Of a stretch of DNA of 17,002 bases, positions 1-7,151 are shown piece by piece (the stretch's first letter is position 1; every line of letters begins with the position of its first letter). The DNA lies in NCBI GenBank assembly GCA_029939635.1, contig JAOZSN010000056.1, positions 1-17,002 of the forward strand. Reading direction: 5' to 3'. The stretch comes from Deltaproteobacteria bacterium. Its GTDB lineage: Bacteria > Desulfobacterota > Desulfobulbia > Desulfobulbales > SURF-16. The position numbers and the translations under genes were made by a program. Below the pieces are notes generated by a model. It did no database searches, was not told where the DNA came from, and saw only the letters and a program-made list of their open reading frames with translations.

Positions 1-9
1 TGACTGCCA

Positions 10-390
10 GTGGCAAATCTGCAGCAGGCCCGCCAGGCAGGAAAGAAACTGCTCAGCACCTTACCACTCCTGCGTGCCTTATGTATTAAAGGAGGACATC
101 TTTGTGAAGAGGAGGCTGAGATTGTTGACCTGCTACTGGTACGCACCAACGCAACTGACCTTGAAGATATCGAAGAAGAATGTCAGTATCATCCCCGCCT
201 TAAAACAATGAACAGCCATGGCACAGGCTGTACCTTTGCCAGCGCCTTTACCGCCTTCCATGCCCGCAGCAACAACTACGTAGAGGCGTTCACACGAACA
301 GTTATCTACCTTGCCACCCTACTCAGTGAGAGTAGGGCGCTAAAGATAAGCCAGGGAAACGGCCCCCTGCTCCATCACCTCATGAATTAA
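10..390 (+). CDS. thiD: Hydroxymethylpyrimidine/phosphomethylpyrimidine kinase, C-terminal half (in-frame stop just upstream)
   Basis: ThiD phosphorylates HMP and HMP-P in the pyrimidine branch of thiamine diphosphate synthesis, in the cytoplasm. The visible part matches the C-terminal half of the ribokinase-like fold: a KGGH segment (about residues 27-30) and the signature NSHGTGCT (about residues 68-75), whose Cys is the catalytic/anion-hole residue in this family. The C-terminus ends in the usual GNGPLLHH-type motif. The full protein should be about 260 residues, so half is missing. The codon at 1-3 is TGA in the same frame. The family usually reads Leu-(Ser/Thr)-Gly at this point before a short linker helix, so the TGA could be a Gly GGA codon changed by one base. 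GTG at 10 is only the first possible start after that stop and has no convincing ribosome binding site. It may be a pseudogene, a sequencing error or, less likely, a genuine short product. Confidence 0.75.
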   Translation: MANLQQARQAGKKLLSTLPLLRALCIKGGHLCEEEAEIVDLLLVRTNATDLEDIEEECQYHPRLKTMNSHGTGCTFASAFTAFHARSNNYVEAFTRTVIYLATLLSESRALKISQGNGPLLHHLMN

Positions 391-423
391 TGCACCGTTG
401 GGGACAGGTCAGCAGAAAAAAAC

Positions 424-1209
424 CTAAAGATGATATTGAGAAATGCTGGCAAACATCTGTACCAAGCCAGCACAAAGGGTATAGATGGATTTTATATGGA
501 GATTATCAGCACAACAGGCGTCAAAAAAGATAGTGAGATCTGAGCTTAAATCCTCATCCTCAGCCTGGTAGCAGATAAGGATAGGAATATGGGGAAGCGG
601 ATGGAGGATAAGGGCAATATCTGCCTGATACCATTGGACACTCTTTCCCATAAAAAGATCAATGAGATCGGTGAGCAGGTCTGGATTGGCATCGGCTAAT
701 TCCTTCAGAGGCATCTCACAGCGACTGGTAAAAAGACCTTGCCAGTCAATCCCTCCTTTGAGCTCACGAAAAGAGATCCAACGCCCAGCAACGGGTTTAT
801 GGGATTCATAGGTTAGATAGGAAAGTATAGGGGCCTGCACCCAAGGGATGATGTGACACTGGGAACGCATCTGCCCATGGCGATCAACAACAAAGTCTTT
901 GCCCAAGGAGTTGATAACAATCGTATTATCATAGAACTGCCCACCCCGTTCATGGGCAACAACAGCGAAATCAAGTTCTGCCACCTGTTGCTGCATCTTC
1001 TCAACAAATGCCGCCTGAACTGACGCTGACTCTGCCTTGGTCGTGCACTCCTGACCATACCTGGCCAGCACAGCGGAATCAAGCTCAGAACACTCTGCCA
1101 ATTGCTTCTGCCCAGCCACCACTGCGGCAGCAAAGGCCAGACAGGAGGGCAGCATACATTTACGACAGTTGCTCTGGGGCAATATCTTATAAATTTCCAG
1201 TGGGGTCAT
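424..1209 (-). CDS. 4Fe-4S-binding DUF3786 protein
   Basis: This is a 261-residue cytoplasmic protein. Residues 5-40 match the small Fe-S module found at the N-terminus of the corrinoid/acetyl-CoA pathway gamma subunit and related redox proteins: IYKILP, then Cys15-x2-Cys18-x4-Cys23-x16-Cys40, a four-Cys set that binds a 4Fe-4S cluster in that family. The rest fits the DUF3786 domain seen in anaerobic bacteria, which has no assigned reaction. The C-terminal region has more cysteines but no clear second motif. It is the last gene of a minus-strand set behind cutA and a Cys-dense small protein, starting 7 nt after the latter's stop. The ribosome binding site is weak, so translational coupling is likely. 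It converges on the thiD fragment with 33 nt between stops. A role in corrinoid or electron-transfer metabolism is possible but unproven. Confidence 0.8.
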   Translation of the reverse strand: MTPLEIYKILPQSNCRKCMLPSCLAFAAAVVAGQKQLAECSELDSAVLARYGQECTTKAESASVQAAFVEKMQQQVAELDFAVVAHERGGQFYDNTIVINSLGKDFVVDRHGQMRSQCHIIPWVQAPILSYLTYESHKPVAGRWISFRELKGGIDWQGLFTSRCEMPLKELADANPDLLTDLIDLFMGKSVQWYQADIALILHPLPHIPILICYQAEDEDLSSDLTIFFDACCADNLHIKSIYTLCAGLVQMFASISQYHL

Positions 1210-1216
1210 ATTACAA

Positions 1217-1417
1217 TCAATAGGTCATACGAATGCGCCCACAGTCCGGACAGACCCAAGTTGGGCCGTTGGATATTCCCCAGCGATTCTCTTTGAAGCA
1301 TGGTTCACATATCTGAAAACCACATGGGCAGTTGAAGCAATAGGGCATATCTTTCTTGCAACAATGGCAATGATACTCCTTCTTGCGACGCCGACCTCGT
1401 TTCTTCGTCTCAGTCAT
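1217..1417 (-). CDS. Small Cys-dense (putative zinc-binding) protein
   Basis: I do not recognise this 66-residue protein. The start chosen is the ATG at 1417, because a strong GGAGGG lies 4 nt upstream; a longer reading back to 1471 has no such site and runs far into cutA. After a basic N-terminus rich in Lys and Arg (residues 5-13) come ten cysteines: Cys17, 19, 20, 27, 30, 32, 37, 40, 56 and 59. Several are CxxC pairs, and the last is a rubredoxin-like CPDCG knuckle. This suggests two zinc sites or a treble-clef fold. Its first 8 nt overlap the end of cutA (ATG and TGA interleaved), and the DUF3786 gene follows after 7 nt, so the three are probably co-translated. The basic tail could contact nucleic acid, but that is a guess. 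Confidence 0.7.
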   Translation of the reverse strand: MTETKKRGRRRKKEYHCHCCKKDMPYCFNCPCGFQICEPCFKENRWGISNGPTWVCPDCGRIRMTY

Positions 1418-1745
1418 AATTCCCTCCAAGTTCTGCTGCAAGCCAGCGTAAATACGACTCACTACCAGCACTTATTGGTAGCGCGATAATTTGCGGAACA
1501 TCATAGGAATGGTGCTCAGCAATAACAGCCTGCACTTGCACAAAAAGATCTTGCCGCGATTTGACCAATAGTTGATACTCCTTAACCTGTTCCACTTCAT
1601 CCTGCCAACGGTAGACACTGGTGATCGGCCCACTAATCTGCACACAGGCAGCTAACCTCTTCTCCACCAGCAAGGTTGCTAAACTCTCCCCTGCGGCCAC
1701 ATCTTCCACAGTGGTAACCACTTCAATAAATTCATTTTTACCCAT
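1410..1745 (-). CDS. cutA: CutA1 divalent-cation tolerance protein
   Basis: CutA is a small trimeric ferredoxin-like-fold protein linked to divalent metal tolerance; its biochemical role is still unsettled. Seen in the sequence are the family segments: an N-terminal strand IEVVTT, the KRLAACVQI block, SVYRW before the central hairpin, LLVKSR, and the C-terminal VPQIIALPI with SESYLRWL. The start at 1745 gives 111 residues, matching the usual length of about 110. GGAGG lies 10 nt upstream. An ATG 39 nt earlier would add 13 residues that do not fit the family. It is the first gene of the minus-strand set with the Cys-dense protein and the DUF3786 protein. The divergent dtxR-family gene lies 140 nt away across a shared upstream region. 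Confidence 0.92.
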   Translation of the reverse strand: MGKNEFIEVVTTVEDVAAGESLATLLVEKRLAACVQISGPITSVYRWQDEVEQVKEYQLLVKSRQDLFVQVQAVIAEHHSYDVPQIIALPISAGSESYLRWLAAELGGNYD

Positions 1746-1885
1746 GAGCCATTTTCCTCCGCTTTCGATACCACTCAGCCCCAACTACTGTTCCCCTGAC
1801 AAAGTAGCAGATTTTCACATAAAATCATGGTAATTATCTTATTCCACCAGTAAACTATAGTAATGAGATGCAAGAGGAGTATGTA

Positions 1886-2383
1886 ATGAAACATGGAGAA
1901 AAACTGAGTGCAAGCCTTGAGGATTATTTGGAGGTCATTGCCCATATCATTACAGAAAAGAAGGTGGCGCGTGCCAAGGACATTGCGGCAAAACTTAATG
2001 TCAGCCGTTCATCAGTCACTGAGGCGTTCCGATCCCTGGCAAAAAAAGGGCTGATCAACTACGCTCCCTACGAAGTAATCACTCTCACTCCCAAAGGAGA
2101 AGAGTTTGCGGCCGACATCATCAGGCGTCACAGGGCATTACAGGATTTTTTCATTAAAATCTTAGCTGTGGATGAGCAAATTGCTGATGAAGGCGCCTGC
2201 AAAATTGAACACACGGCCCCAAAAGAAATTATTGATCGGATGATAAATTTTGTAAAATTTGTTGAAGAATGTCCCCGTGGTGGTGCTGACTGGATAAATA
2301 GTTTTGACAGCTACTGTTCCACCGGTCAAACAAAGGAAAATTGTGCCAGCTGTATTGCCAATTGCTTAGAAAAAGGCGAGTAA
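1886..2383 (+). CDS. DtxR/MntR-family metal-dependent transcriptional regulator
   Basis: This is a 165-residue dimeric metalloregulator that should bind DNA when loaded with Fe(II) or Mn(II). Residues 8-70 form the winged helix-turn-helix (KDIAAKLNVSRSSVTEAF is the recognition unit), and residues 75-125 form the metal and dimerisation domain. By alignment from memory, Asp13 and Glu16 correspond to MntR Asp8/Glu11. His82 corresponds to MntR His77, and Cys105, Glu108, His109 to DtxR Cys102, Glu105, His106, so the site mixes MntR-like and DtxR-like ligands. There is no SH3-like third domain. Instead there is a Cys-rich tail (Cys129, 144, 153, 156, 160). The start at 1886 was chosen because GAGGAG lies 7 nt upstream; the ATG at 1868 has no such site. 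The 60-residue gene follows after 12 nt. The divergent cutA suggests a metal-related neighbourhood. The regulated target is unknown. Confidence 0.88.
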   Translation: MKHGEKLSASLEDYLEVIAHIITEKKVARAKDIAAKLNVSRSSVTEAFRSLAKKGLINYAPYEVITLTPKGEEFAADIIRRHRALQDFFIKILAVDEQIADEGACKIEHTAPKEIIDRMINFVKFVEECPRGGADWINSFDSYCSTGQTKENCASCIANCLEKGE

Positions 2384-2395
2384 GGAGTAGAAAAC

Positions 2396-2578
2396 ATGGA
2401 AGGATCATTTGAGGCTGGTTGGTATGAACATAACACCCTTGGCTTAATCAAGATTGCTTATTTAGATGGTAAATGGATCTATCAATGCTATAAGAGTAAC
2501 GGCTCAAAGCCAATTTCCAAGAAAAAGCCACTGGATCAGTGGACATGGACCATGAGTGAAACCACCAGTCCAGGTTGA
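2396..2578 (+). CDS. Small hypothetical protein coupled to the DtxR-family gene
   Basis: This 60-residue protein is not recognised. It has an excellent TAAGGAG ribosome binding site 8 nt before its ATG, overlapping the stop region of the upstream regulator, and is followed by a strong terminator. It is therefore very likely a real second gene of that operon. It is soluble and aromatic (five Trp, four Tyr), with a beta-rich look: GWYEHN, LIKIAYLDGKWIYQCYK, then a Lys-rich turn and WTWTM. This could be a small SH3-like or beta-barrel fold, with one Cys only. There is no signal peptide or membrane segment. The function may relate to metal regulation, inferred only from position. Confidence 0.7.
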   Translation: MEGSFEAGWYEHNTLGLIKIAYLDGKWIYQCYKSNGSKPISKKKPLDQWTWTMSETTSPG

Positions 2579-2601
2579 TAGCTGCACACCCAAGACATCA
2601 T

Positions 2602-2652
2602 ACACAAAAAAAAGCGATACTCCCTAAACAGGAAGCATCGCTTTTTTTGTGT
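2602..2652. terminator. Bidirectional intrinsic terminator
   Basis: The arms at 2602-2618 and 2637-2652 are complementary over about 16 bp (a run of A, then GCGAT, against ATCGC followed by a run of T). There is an inner imperfect stem of six pairs around a short loop. The A-tract on one side and T-tract on the other make it work in both directions. It ends the DtxR-family operon (+) and the aminotransferase operon (-), which converge here. Confidence 0.88.
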
Positions 2653-2692
2653 TTAGCCGAAATGCCCTTTACAAAGATTAGGGCAATAGAGC

Positions 2693-3901
2693 TTAGGATA
2701 ACTGCTCTAATGCCTTACGCAAGCGCTTCATACCCTCTTGTATCTCTTCCATAGAAGCGGCAAAGGAGAAGCGGACAAAATCATCTGCACCAAAGGCAGC
2801 ACCTGGTACCGTGGCCATAAAACTCTTTTCTAACAGATAAGCTGACATATCAACCGAACCCTCAATGGTCTTGCCATCATAGCTGCGACCAAAATAGGCA
2901 GACATATTAGGAAAGACATAGAAGGCACCATTAGGCTTAACACAGGTGATACCCTCCATGGAGGTTAGTTCCTTCAGGATATAATCCAGCCGTGGCACAA
3001 AAGACTCCTTCATCATGGCCGGAAAATCTTGCGGGCCAGCCACAGCAGCCAAGGCTGCTTTCTGGGCAACAGAAGAGGAGTTAGAGGTAGACTGACTCTG
3101 AATCTTATTCATGGCAGTGATGATGTGTTGCGGCCCTAAGGAGTAGCCAATACGCCAGCCAGTCATTGCAAAAGACTTAGACACACCGTTTAATATTATT
3201 GTCTGCTCTTTCAGGCCAGGATCAACATCCAAGATATGGGGTAGAGGCTCGTCACCATAGACAATAGTATCATAAATATCATCGGAGATGACCACCCAGC
3301 CATTGTCCTTGGCCATGCTGGCCACTGCTTGCAGGGCGGTGGTAGAAAACACAGCCCCGGTGGGGTTTGAGGGTGAATTAAGAATAATGCCCTTGGTCTT
3401 GGAGGTGGCGTATTTGGCCAGGTTCTCAGCAGTGAGATCAAAATCATCCTTCTCCTCCAGGGGAACCAGCACAGGGGTAGCACCGGCCAGCAGGATAATA
3501 GGAGGGTAGGAAACCCAGTAGGGAGTGGGAATTAACACCTCATCGCCAGGGCCAAATAAGGCCTGGGCTATATTATACAGACCATGCTTGCCACCACAGC
3601 TAACCTGTGCCTGCTCTGGGGCATACTCCCAGCCATGATCTTCCTTAAAACGCTGAACAATGGCCTCACGCAATTCAGGAATCCCTGGTACCGCAGTATA
3701 GCGAGTAAAACGCTCATTAATGGCCTGAATACCAGCCTCACAGACATGCTCAGGGGTAGGAAAATCAGGCTCACCAACACTAAAATTAAGAATATCAGCA
3801 CCTTCAGCCTTCATTGCCTTGGCCTTAGCATTAACAGCCAAGGTGGGTGAAGGTTTAATCTGGGACATCCTTTCAGCCAGGGGAAGTAATTGATCAGCCA
3901 T
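2693..3901 (-). CDS. Pyridoxal-phosphate aminotransferase, aspartate aminotransferase type
   Basis: This is a 402-residue class I/II fold-type I aminotransferase, full length for the family. It most likely interconverts aspartate and 2-oxoglutarate with oxaloacetate and glutamate. Motifs seen: FSVGEPDFPTP (residues 40-50), RYTAVPGIPELREAI (67-81), NSPSNPTGAV (175-184) with the cofactor-contacting Asn, SDDIYD (206-211), the PLP Schiff-base lysine Lys242 in NGVSKSFAMTGWRIGY, and VRFSFA with substrate-carboxylate Arg377. The pattern is that of the bacterial subgroup Ib AspAT. The start at 3901 has GAGGA 7 nt upstream. It lies 15 nt after truA and is the last gene of argC-truA-aminotransferase, ending at the 2602-2652 terminator. 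Related transaminases (LL-DAP, prephenate or alanine type) cannot be excluded from motifs alone. Confidence 0.92.
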   Translation of the reverse strand: MADQLLPLAERMSQIKPSPTLAVNAKAKAMKAEGADILNFSVGEPDFPTPEHVCEAGIQAINERFTRYTAVPGIPELREAIVQRFKEDHGWEYAPEQAQVSCGGKHGLYNIAQALFGPGDEVLIPTPYWVSYPPIILLAGATPVLVPLEEKDDFDLTAENLAKYATSKTKGIILNSPSNPTGAVFSTTALQAVASMAKDNGWVVISDDIYDTIVYGDEPLPHILDVDPGLKEQTIILNGVSKSFAMTGWRIGYSLGPQHIITAMNKIQSQSTSNSSSVAQKAALAAVAGPQDFPAMMKESFVPRLDYILKELTSMEGITCVKPNGAFYVFPNMSAYFGRSYDGKTIEGSVDMSAYLLEKSFMATVPGAAFGADDFVRFSFAASMEEIQEGMKRLRKALEQLS

Positions 3902-3916
3902 TGCTGTTCCTCATTT

Positions 3917-4678
3917 TTAATATTCTATATTGTCTAAAAACAAACCGCAGGCAGGAGCGGTAGCTCCTGCAAGATTACGATCTTGAGCCTGCAAAATTTT
4001 ATTAAAATCATCTTTGCTTATACGTTGCCGGCCAACATCAAAAAGAGTACCGACAATATTACGAACCATCTTACGCAGAAAACCAGTACCTCTAATGGTA
4101 AGACAATACGCCTCATCTCCCAACTGCTTTAAACTCACGGCCTCTAGAGTACGCACCGCACCGCGACCATCGACATAGGAGAGATCACGACTGCCAACCG
4201 CCTCAAAGGATGAAAAGTCATGCTTACCCACCAGCAAGGGGAGAACATCCTGCATGGCCTTGATATCGACCACTCCAGACACCAACGCCTCGTAGAGACG
4301 CAGAGTGGGCAGCTGAATTTCAGCCGTGGAAAAAAAATAGCGATACGTCTTGGCCTTGGCAGAAATACGGGCATGAAAATCTGCCGCTACTTCATCCACC
4401 TTAAGGATACGGATATCAGCTGACAACAGACTATTAAGCCCTTTTTTGAAACCAAGGCAAGAGATTTTTGCCGTGGTATTAAAATTTGCGACCATGGCAA
4501 GGGCATGAACGCCAGCATCAGTACGCCCGGCCCCGTGTAATGCAACTTCACCCTGACACATCATGGCCAGTTTTTCTTCCACCTCACCCTGCACCGTCCG
4601 GGCAGTTGGTTGGCTTTGCCAGCCCGAGAAATGGCTACCGTCATAGGCCAGAACAAGCTTAATATTACGCATGGCCAT
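3917..4678 (-). CDS. truA: tRNA pseudouridine(38-40) synthase
   Basis: TruA makes pseudouridine at positions 38-40 of the tRNA anticodon arm. With the start at 4678 the protein has 253 residues, near the family's 250-270. Visible motifs are the N-terminal strand LVLAYDGSHFSGWQSQ and GAGRTDAGVHA, which carries the catalytic Asp54 (Asp60 in E. coli numbering). Further on are the FSSFEAVGS region and RGTGFLRKMVRNIVGTL near the C-terminus, typical of this family. The open frame reaches back to 4738, but that segment overlaps argC and is not family-like. A second ATG two codons later (4672) is equally possible. Neither has a good ribosome binding site, so translation is probably coupled to argC, whose stop is 10 nt upstream. 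Confidence 0.93.
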   Translation of the reverse strand: MAMRNIKLVLAYDGSHFSGWQSQPTARTVQGEVEEKLAMMCQGEVALHGAGRTDAGVHALAMVANFNTTAKISCLGFKKGLNSLLSADIRILKVDEVAADFHARISAKAKTYRYFFSTAEIQLPTLRLYEALVSGVVDIKAMQDVLPLLVGKHDFSSFEAVGSRDLSYVDGRGAVRTLEAVSLKQLGDEAYCLTIRGTGFLRKMVRNIVGTLFDVGRQRISKDDFNKILQAQDRNLAGATAPACGLFLDNIEY

Positions 4679-4688
4679 GTCTGAAAAA

Positions 4689-5726
4689 TCAGGGGAAGAG
4701 GGGAACGACCTGCAACCCCTGTTGTTCAGGCAGACCAAGGAGAAGATTCATATTCTGCACGGCCTGACCTGCAGCACCCTTCACCAGGTTATCAATGGCA
4801 GACACCACAACAATACGATTTGTACGGCTATCGACCTTTACACCAATATCGCAATAATTAGCCCCCCGCACAAACTGGGTGGCCGGAAACTGCCCTGGCC
4901 CACAGGGACGAACAAAGGGTTCATCCTTATAAAAATCCTGGTAAAGCTCATCCACCTCAACCTGACTTATCTGCTGAGTCAAGGAGGCATAAATAGTACT
5001 GAGAATACCGCGCACCATAGGAACAAGGTGAGGAGTAAAGGAGATCACCGTCTTTGAACCGGCAAGCTTAGCAAGCTCCTGTTCAATCTCCGGGGTATGA
5101 CGATGGGAACCAACCCCATAGGCCTTAAAGCCGTCAGTGACCTCACAGTACAAAGTAGCGGTGTTAGCACCACGGCCAGCACCAGAGGTACCAGACTTGG
5201 AGTCAGCAATAATGGTGGAAGGATCAAGGAGATTTTTCTTTAACAGAGGTGCCAGACCAAGAATAATACTGGTGGGATAACAGCCAGGATTGGCTACCAA
5301 ACGAGCTGATACTATCTTATCACGATACAACTCAGGCAGACCATATACCGCCTCGCCAAGCAGATCTTGAGCGGTATGGGGCTGGTACCACTCTTCATAG
5401 ACAGCCGCATCATCAATACGAAAATCTGCGCTGAGATCTACCACCTTTTTCCCTGCTGCAAGCAGTTCAGGAACAATACCCATGGCTGTTTTATGTGGTA
5501 CTGCCAAAAAAAACATATCGGCCCGGCCCACCAGATCAGCCACCACAACATCTTCACAAACCAGGTCCGTTATACCGCGCAGATTAGGATAGACATCTGC
5601 CAACTTCTGCCCAGCATACTGCCGAGAGGTTGCAACGGTTAACTCCACCCCGTCATGATTTGCCAGCAAGCGCGCCAACTCCACTCCGGTATATCCAGAG
5701 GCACCAATAATCCCGACTTTATACAT
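4689..5726 (-). CDS. argC: N-acetyl-gamma-glutamyl-phosphate reductase
   Basis: ArgC reduces N-acetylglutamyl phosphate to the semialdehyde with NADPH, the third step of arginine synthesis, in the cytoplasm. The 345 residues match the long-standing family length. Seen are the Rossmann motif GIIGASGYTGVELARLL (residues 5-21), LAVPHKTAM (74-82), VDLSADFRI (96-104), and the active-site Cys149 in VANPGCYPTS. There is also GVGSHRHTPEIEQEL with the catalytic His. The start at 5726 is preceded by AAGGGA and GGGG tracts that can act as ribosome binding site. It heads the argC-truA-aminotransferase operon. The L13/S9 terminator sits just upstream, so it needs its own promoter in the roughly 60 nt between, where I see no convincing consensus. 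Confidence 0.96.
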   Translation of the reverse strand: MYKVGIIGASGYTGVELARLLANHDGVELTVATSRQYAGQKLADVYPNLRGITDLVCEDVVVADLVGRADMFFLAVPHKTAMGIVPELLAAGKKVVDLSADFRIDDAAVYEEWYQPHTAQDLLGEAVYGLPELYRDKIVSARLVANPGCYPTSIILGLAPLLKKNLLDPSTIIADSKSGTSGAGRGANTATLYCEVTDGFKAYGVGSHRHTPEIEQELAKLAGSKTVISFTPHLVPMVRGILSTIYASLTQQISQVEVDELYQDFYKDEPFVRPCGPGQFPATQFVRGANYCDIGVKVDSRTNRIVVVSAIDNLVKGAAGQAVQNMNLLLGLPEQQGLQVVPLFP

Positions 5727-5780
5727 TTTCCCTTATCCCCTTAATTTCCTTCGTCCAAATCAGCAACATGGTATCCCCAA

Positions 5781-5818
5781 ACAAAAATAGGGAAAAGCGG
5801 CAGGCCGCTTTTCCCTAT
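5781..5818 (-). terminator. Intrinsic terminator of the rplM-rpsI operon
   Basis: A perfect 14-bp inverted repeat (5787-5800 against 5805-5818) with a 4-nt loop is followed, on the minus strand, by TTTTTGTTT. It lies 30 nt past the S9 stop and separates it from argC. Confidence 0.93.
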
Positions 5819-5847
5819 CAAAACTAATAAACTGCTGGATAAGCAGA

Positions 5848-6240
5848 TTAACGCTTGGAGAACTGGAAGCGTGCGCGAGCACCCTTCTGACCGTATTTCT
5901 TACGTTCCTTGACTCGTGAGTCACGGGTAAGCAGGCCGGCCTTTTTCAGCACACCACGATTCTCAATATCAATCTCGGTAAGAGCCTTAGCGATACCATG
6001 ACGCAGGGCCTCAGACTGGGCAACCTTACCACCACCCTTCAGGGTAGCCATAACATTATATTTCCCGAGAGTTTCGGTAATAGCCAGAGGCTTCAAGACG
6101 TTATCTTGGTTAAGCTGACCACCGAAATAGTCAGTCATCTCATGTTTGTTAACGATGACGCTGCCGTCACCTGCAGTTAACCAAACACGAGCTATAGCGC
6201 TTTTGCGTTTACCAGTAGCATAAAATTTTTCAGCAACCAT
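5848..6240 (-). CDS. rpsI: 30S ribosomal protein S9 (uS9)
   Basis: S9 sits in the head of the small ribosomal subunit, and its basic C-terminal tail reaches the P-site tRNA. The 130 residues have the family's usual length and carry the N-terminal FYATGKRKSAIARVWL block and LKGGGKVAQSEALRHGIAKAL. The RDSRVKERKKYGQKGARARFQFSKR end is diagnostic, with its final Ser-Lys-Arg. TGGAGAA precedes the ATG. It follows rplM by 22 nt, the conserved L13-S9 order of bacteria, and is followed by the terminator at 5781-5818. Confidence 0.98.
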   Translation of the reverse strand: MVAEKFYATGKRKSAIARVWLTAGDGSVIVNKHEMTDYFGGQLNQDNVLKPLAITETLGKYNVMATLKGGGKVAQSEALRHGIAKALTEIDIENRGVLKKAGLLTRDSRVKERKKYGQKGARARFQFSKR

Positions 6241-6262
6241 TCTTTCTATTCTCCACTAAAAT

Positions 6263-6691
6263 CTAAAACTTAAGCTCAACCGGGGCCTGGGCCTCGTGAG
6301 GATGCTCAGTTCCAGCATATACTTTTAATTTTTTCAGCTGCTCACGGCCTAAAGAATTTTTAGGCAGCATACCTTTTACAGCTTTATAGATAAGCTGATC
6401 TGGGAATTTCTCTATCAGCTCTTTAGCTGTGGCCTGCTTGATGCCGCCAATCCAACCAGTATGATGATAGTAGACCTTGTCTTCCATCTTCTTACCGGTG
6501 AGACGAATCTTCTCAGCGTTGACAACAACAATATAATCACCGACATCCTGAAAGGTAGAATAGTTCGGCTTATGCTTACCGCGCAGACGGGTAGCGATCT
6601 CGGAGGCGAGACGGCCAAGAACCTGGGACTGGGCATCAACAACAAACCAGTTACGTTCAATTTCGTCTACAGGAGTCAAATAGGTGGTCAT
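6263..6691 (-). CDS. rplM: 50S ribosomal protein L13 (uL13)
   Basis: L13 is an early-assembling large-subunit protein. With the start at 6691 it has 142 residues, the usual length. Visible blocks are WFVVDAQSQVLGRLASEIA, the RGKHKPNY segment, GDYIVVVNAEKI, YYHHTGWIGG, the AVKGMLPKN block and the C-terminal LKVYAGTEHPHEAQAPV. AAGGAT lies 6 nt upstream of the ATG. The frame is open 14 codons further back, but that extension is not part of L13. It is the first gene of rplM-rpsI. The terminator of tRNA-Gly lies only about 58 nt upstream, and I see no strong promoter in between. Expression may therefore depend on a weak promoter there or on read-through. Confidence 0.98.
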   Translation of the reverse strand: MTTYLTPVDEIERNWFVVDAQSQVLGRLASEIATRLRGKHKPNYSTFQDVGDYIVVVNAEKIRLTGKKMEDKVYYHHTGWIGGIKQATAKELIEKFPDQLIYKAVKGMLPKNSLGREQLKKLKVYAGTEHPHEAQAPVELKF

Positions 6692-6748
6692 AATACGATC
6701 CTTACTGTCTATAAAATCGCTCCATGAAACCATGGGGCGTCTATGACG

Positions 6749-6778
6749 AAAAAAGGTTCGAAGAAGCTTCGAACCTTT
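6749..6778 (-). terminator. Intrinsic terminator after tRNA-Gly
   Basis: A 12-bp inverted repeat (6752-6763 with 6767-6778, loop of 3) around a GGTTCGAAG arm is followed, on the minus strand, by six T. It lies about 48 nt past the tRNA 3' end and should end the tRNA transcript before rplM. Confidence 0.85.
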
Positions 6779-6826
6779 CTACTATTAGATCTTCACAGTA
6801 TTAAACTACTGAAAAGATCAACAAAT

Positions 6827-6901
<75 letters not shown>

Positions 6902-6935
6902 ATGATTTAATGTGCTAACAATGAAACAGGGATCT

Positions 6936-6964
6936 CTTATATCTAAGTACCTTATGCTTGTCAA
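6936..6964 (-). promoter_or_regulatory. Sigma70-type promoter for tRNA-Gly
   Basis: On the minus strand a perfect TTGACA (6959-6964) and TATAAG (6936-6941) are separated by exactly 17 nt. Transcription would start near 6929, giving a leader of about 28 nt before the mature tRNA. Confidence 0.82.
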
Positions 6965-7034
6965 TAAAAAATCTCTCCTCATTTTCAAAAACATGCCATT
7001 GTTTAGGCATTTCTATCTTTAAAATAAGTACGGG

Positions 7035-7064
7035 TTGACTCTACCTAATTTATGTTGGTATATA
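7035..7064 (+). promoter_or_regulatory. Candidate sigma70 promoter for the 7152-11048 operon
   Basis: TTGACT (7035-7040) and TATATA (7059-7064) are 18 nt apart. The start would fall near 7071, about 80 nt before the first gene of the envelope operon. It is the only good plus-strand match in this 250-nt gap. The gap holds nothing else clear except a small five-pair hairpin near 6992-7009. Confidence 0.6.
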
Positions 7065-7151
7065 TTCCTATCTTAGAATTCTACACATAAGTTTAATTTC
7101 CCCCACAATAACAAACTGATACCTCACCTCAACCTCATACAATATATCTCT

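Noticed and set aside
398..415. TTGGGGACAGGT-like string, also seen near 14212
   Set aside because: The second copy lies inside gluQ and encodes the segment before KLSKS, so the match is probably chance, not a dispersed repeat.
1746..1885. Possible DtxR-type operator in the cutA/regulator divergent region
   Set aside because: I found no clear palindromic box and only a TATAGT without a good -35, so autoregulation cannot be claimed from sequence.
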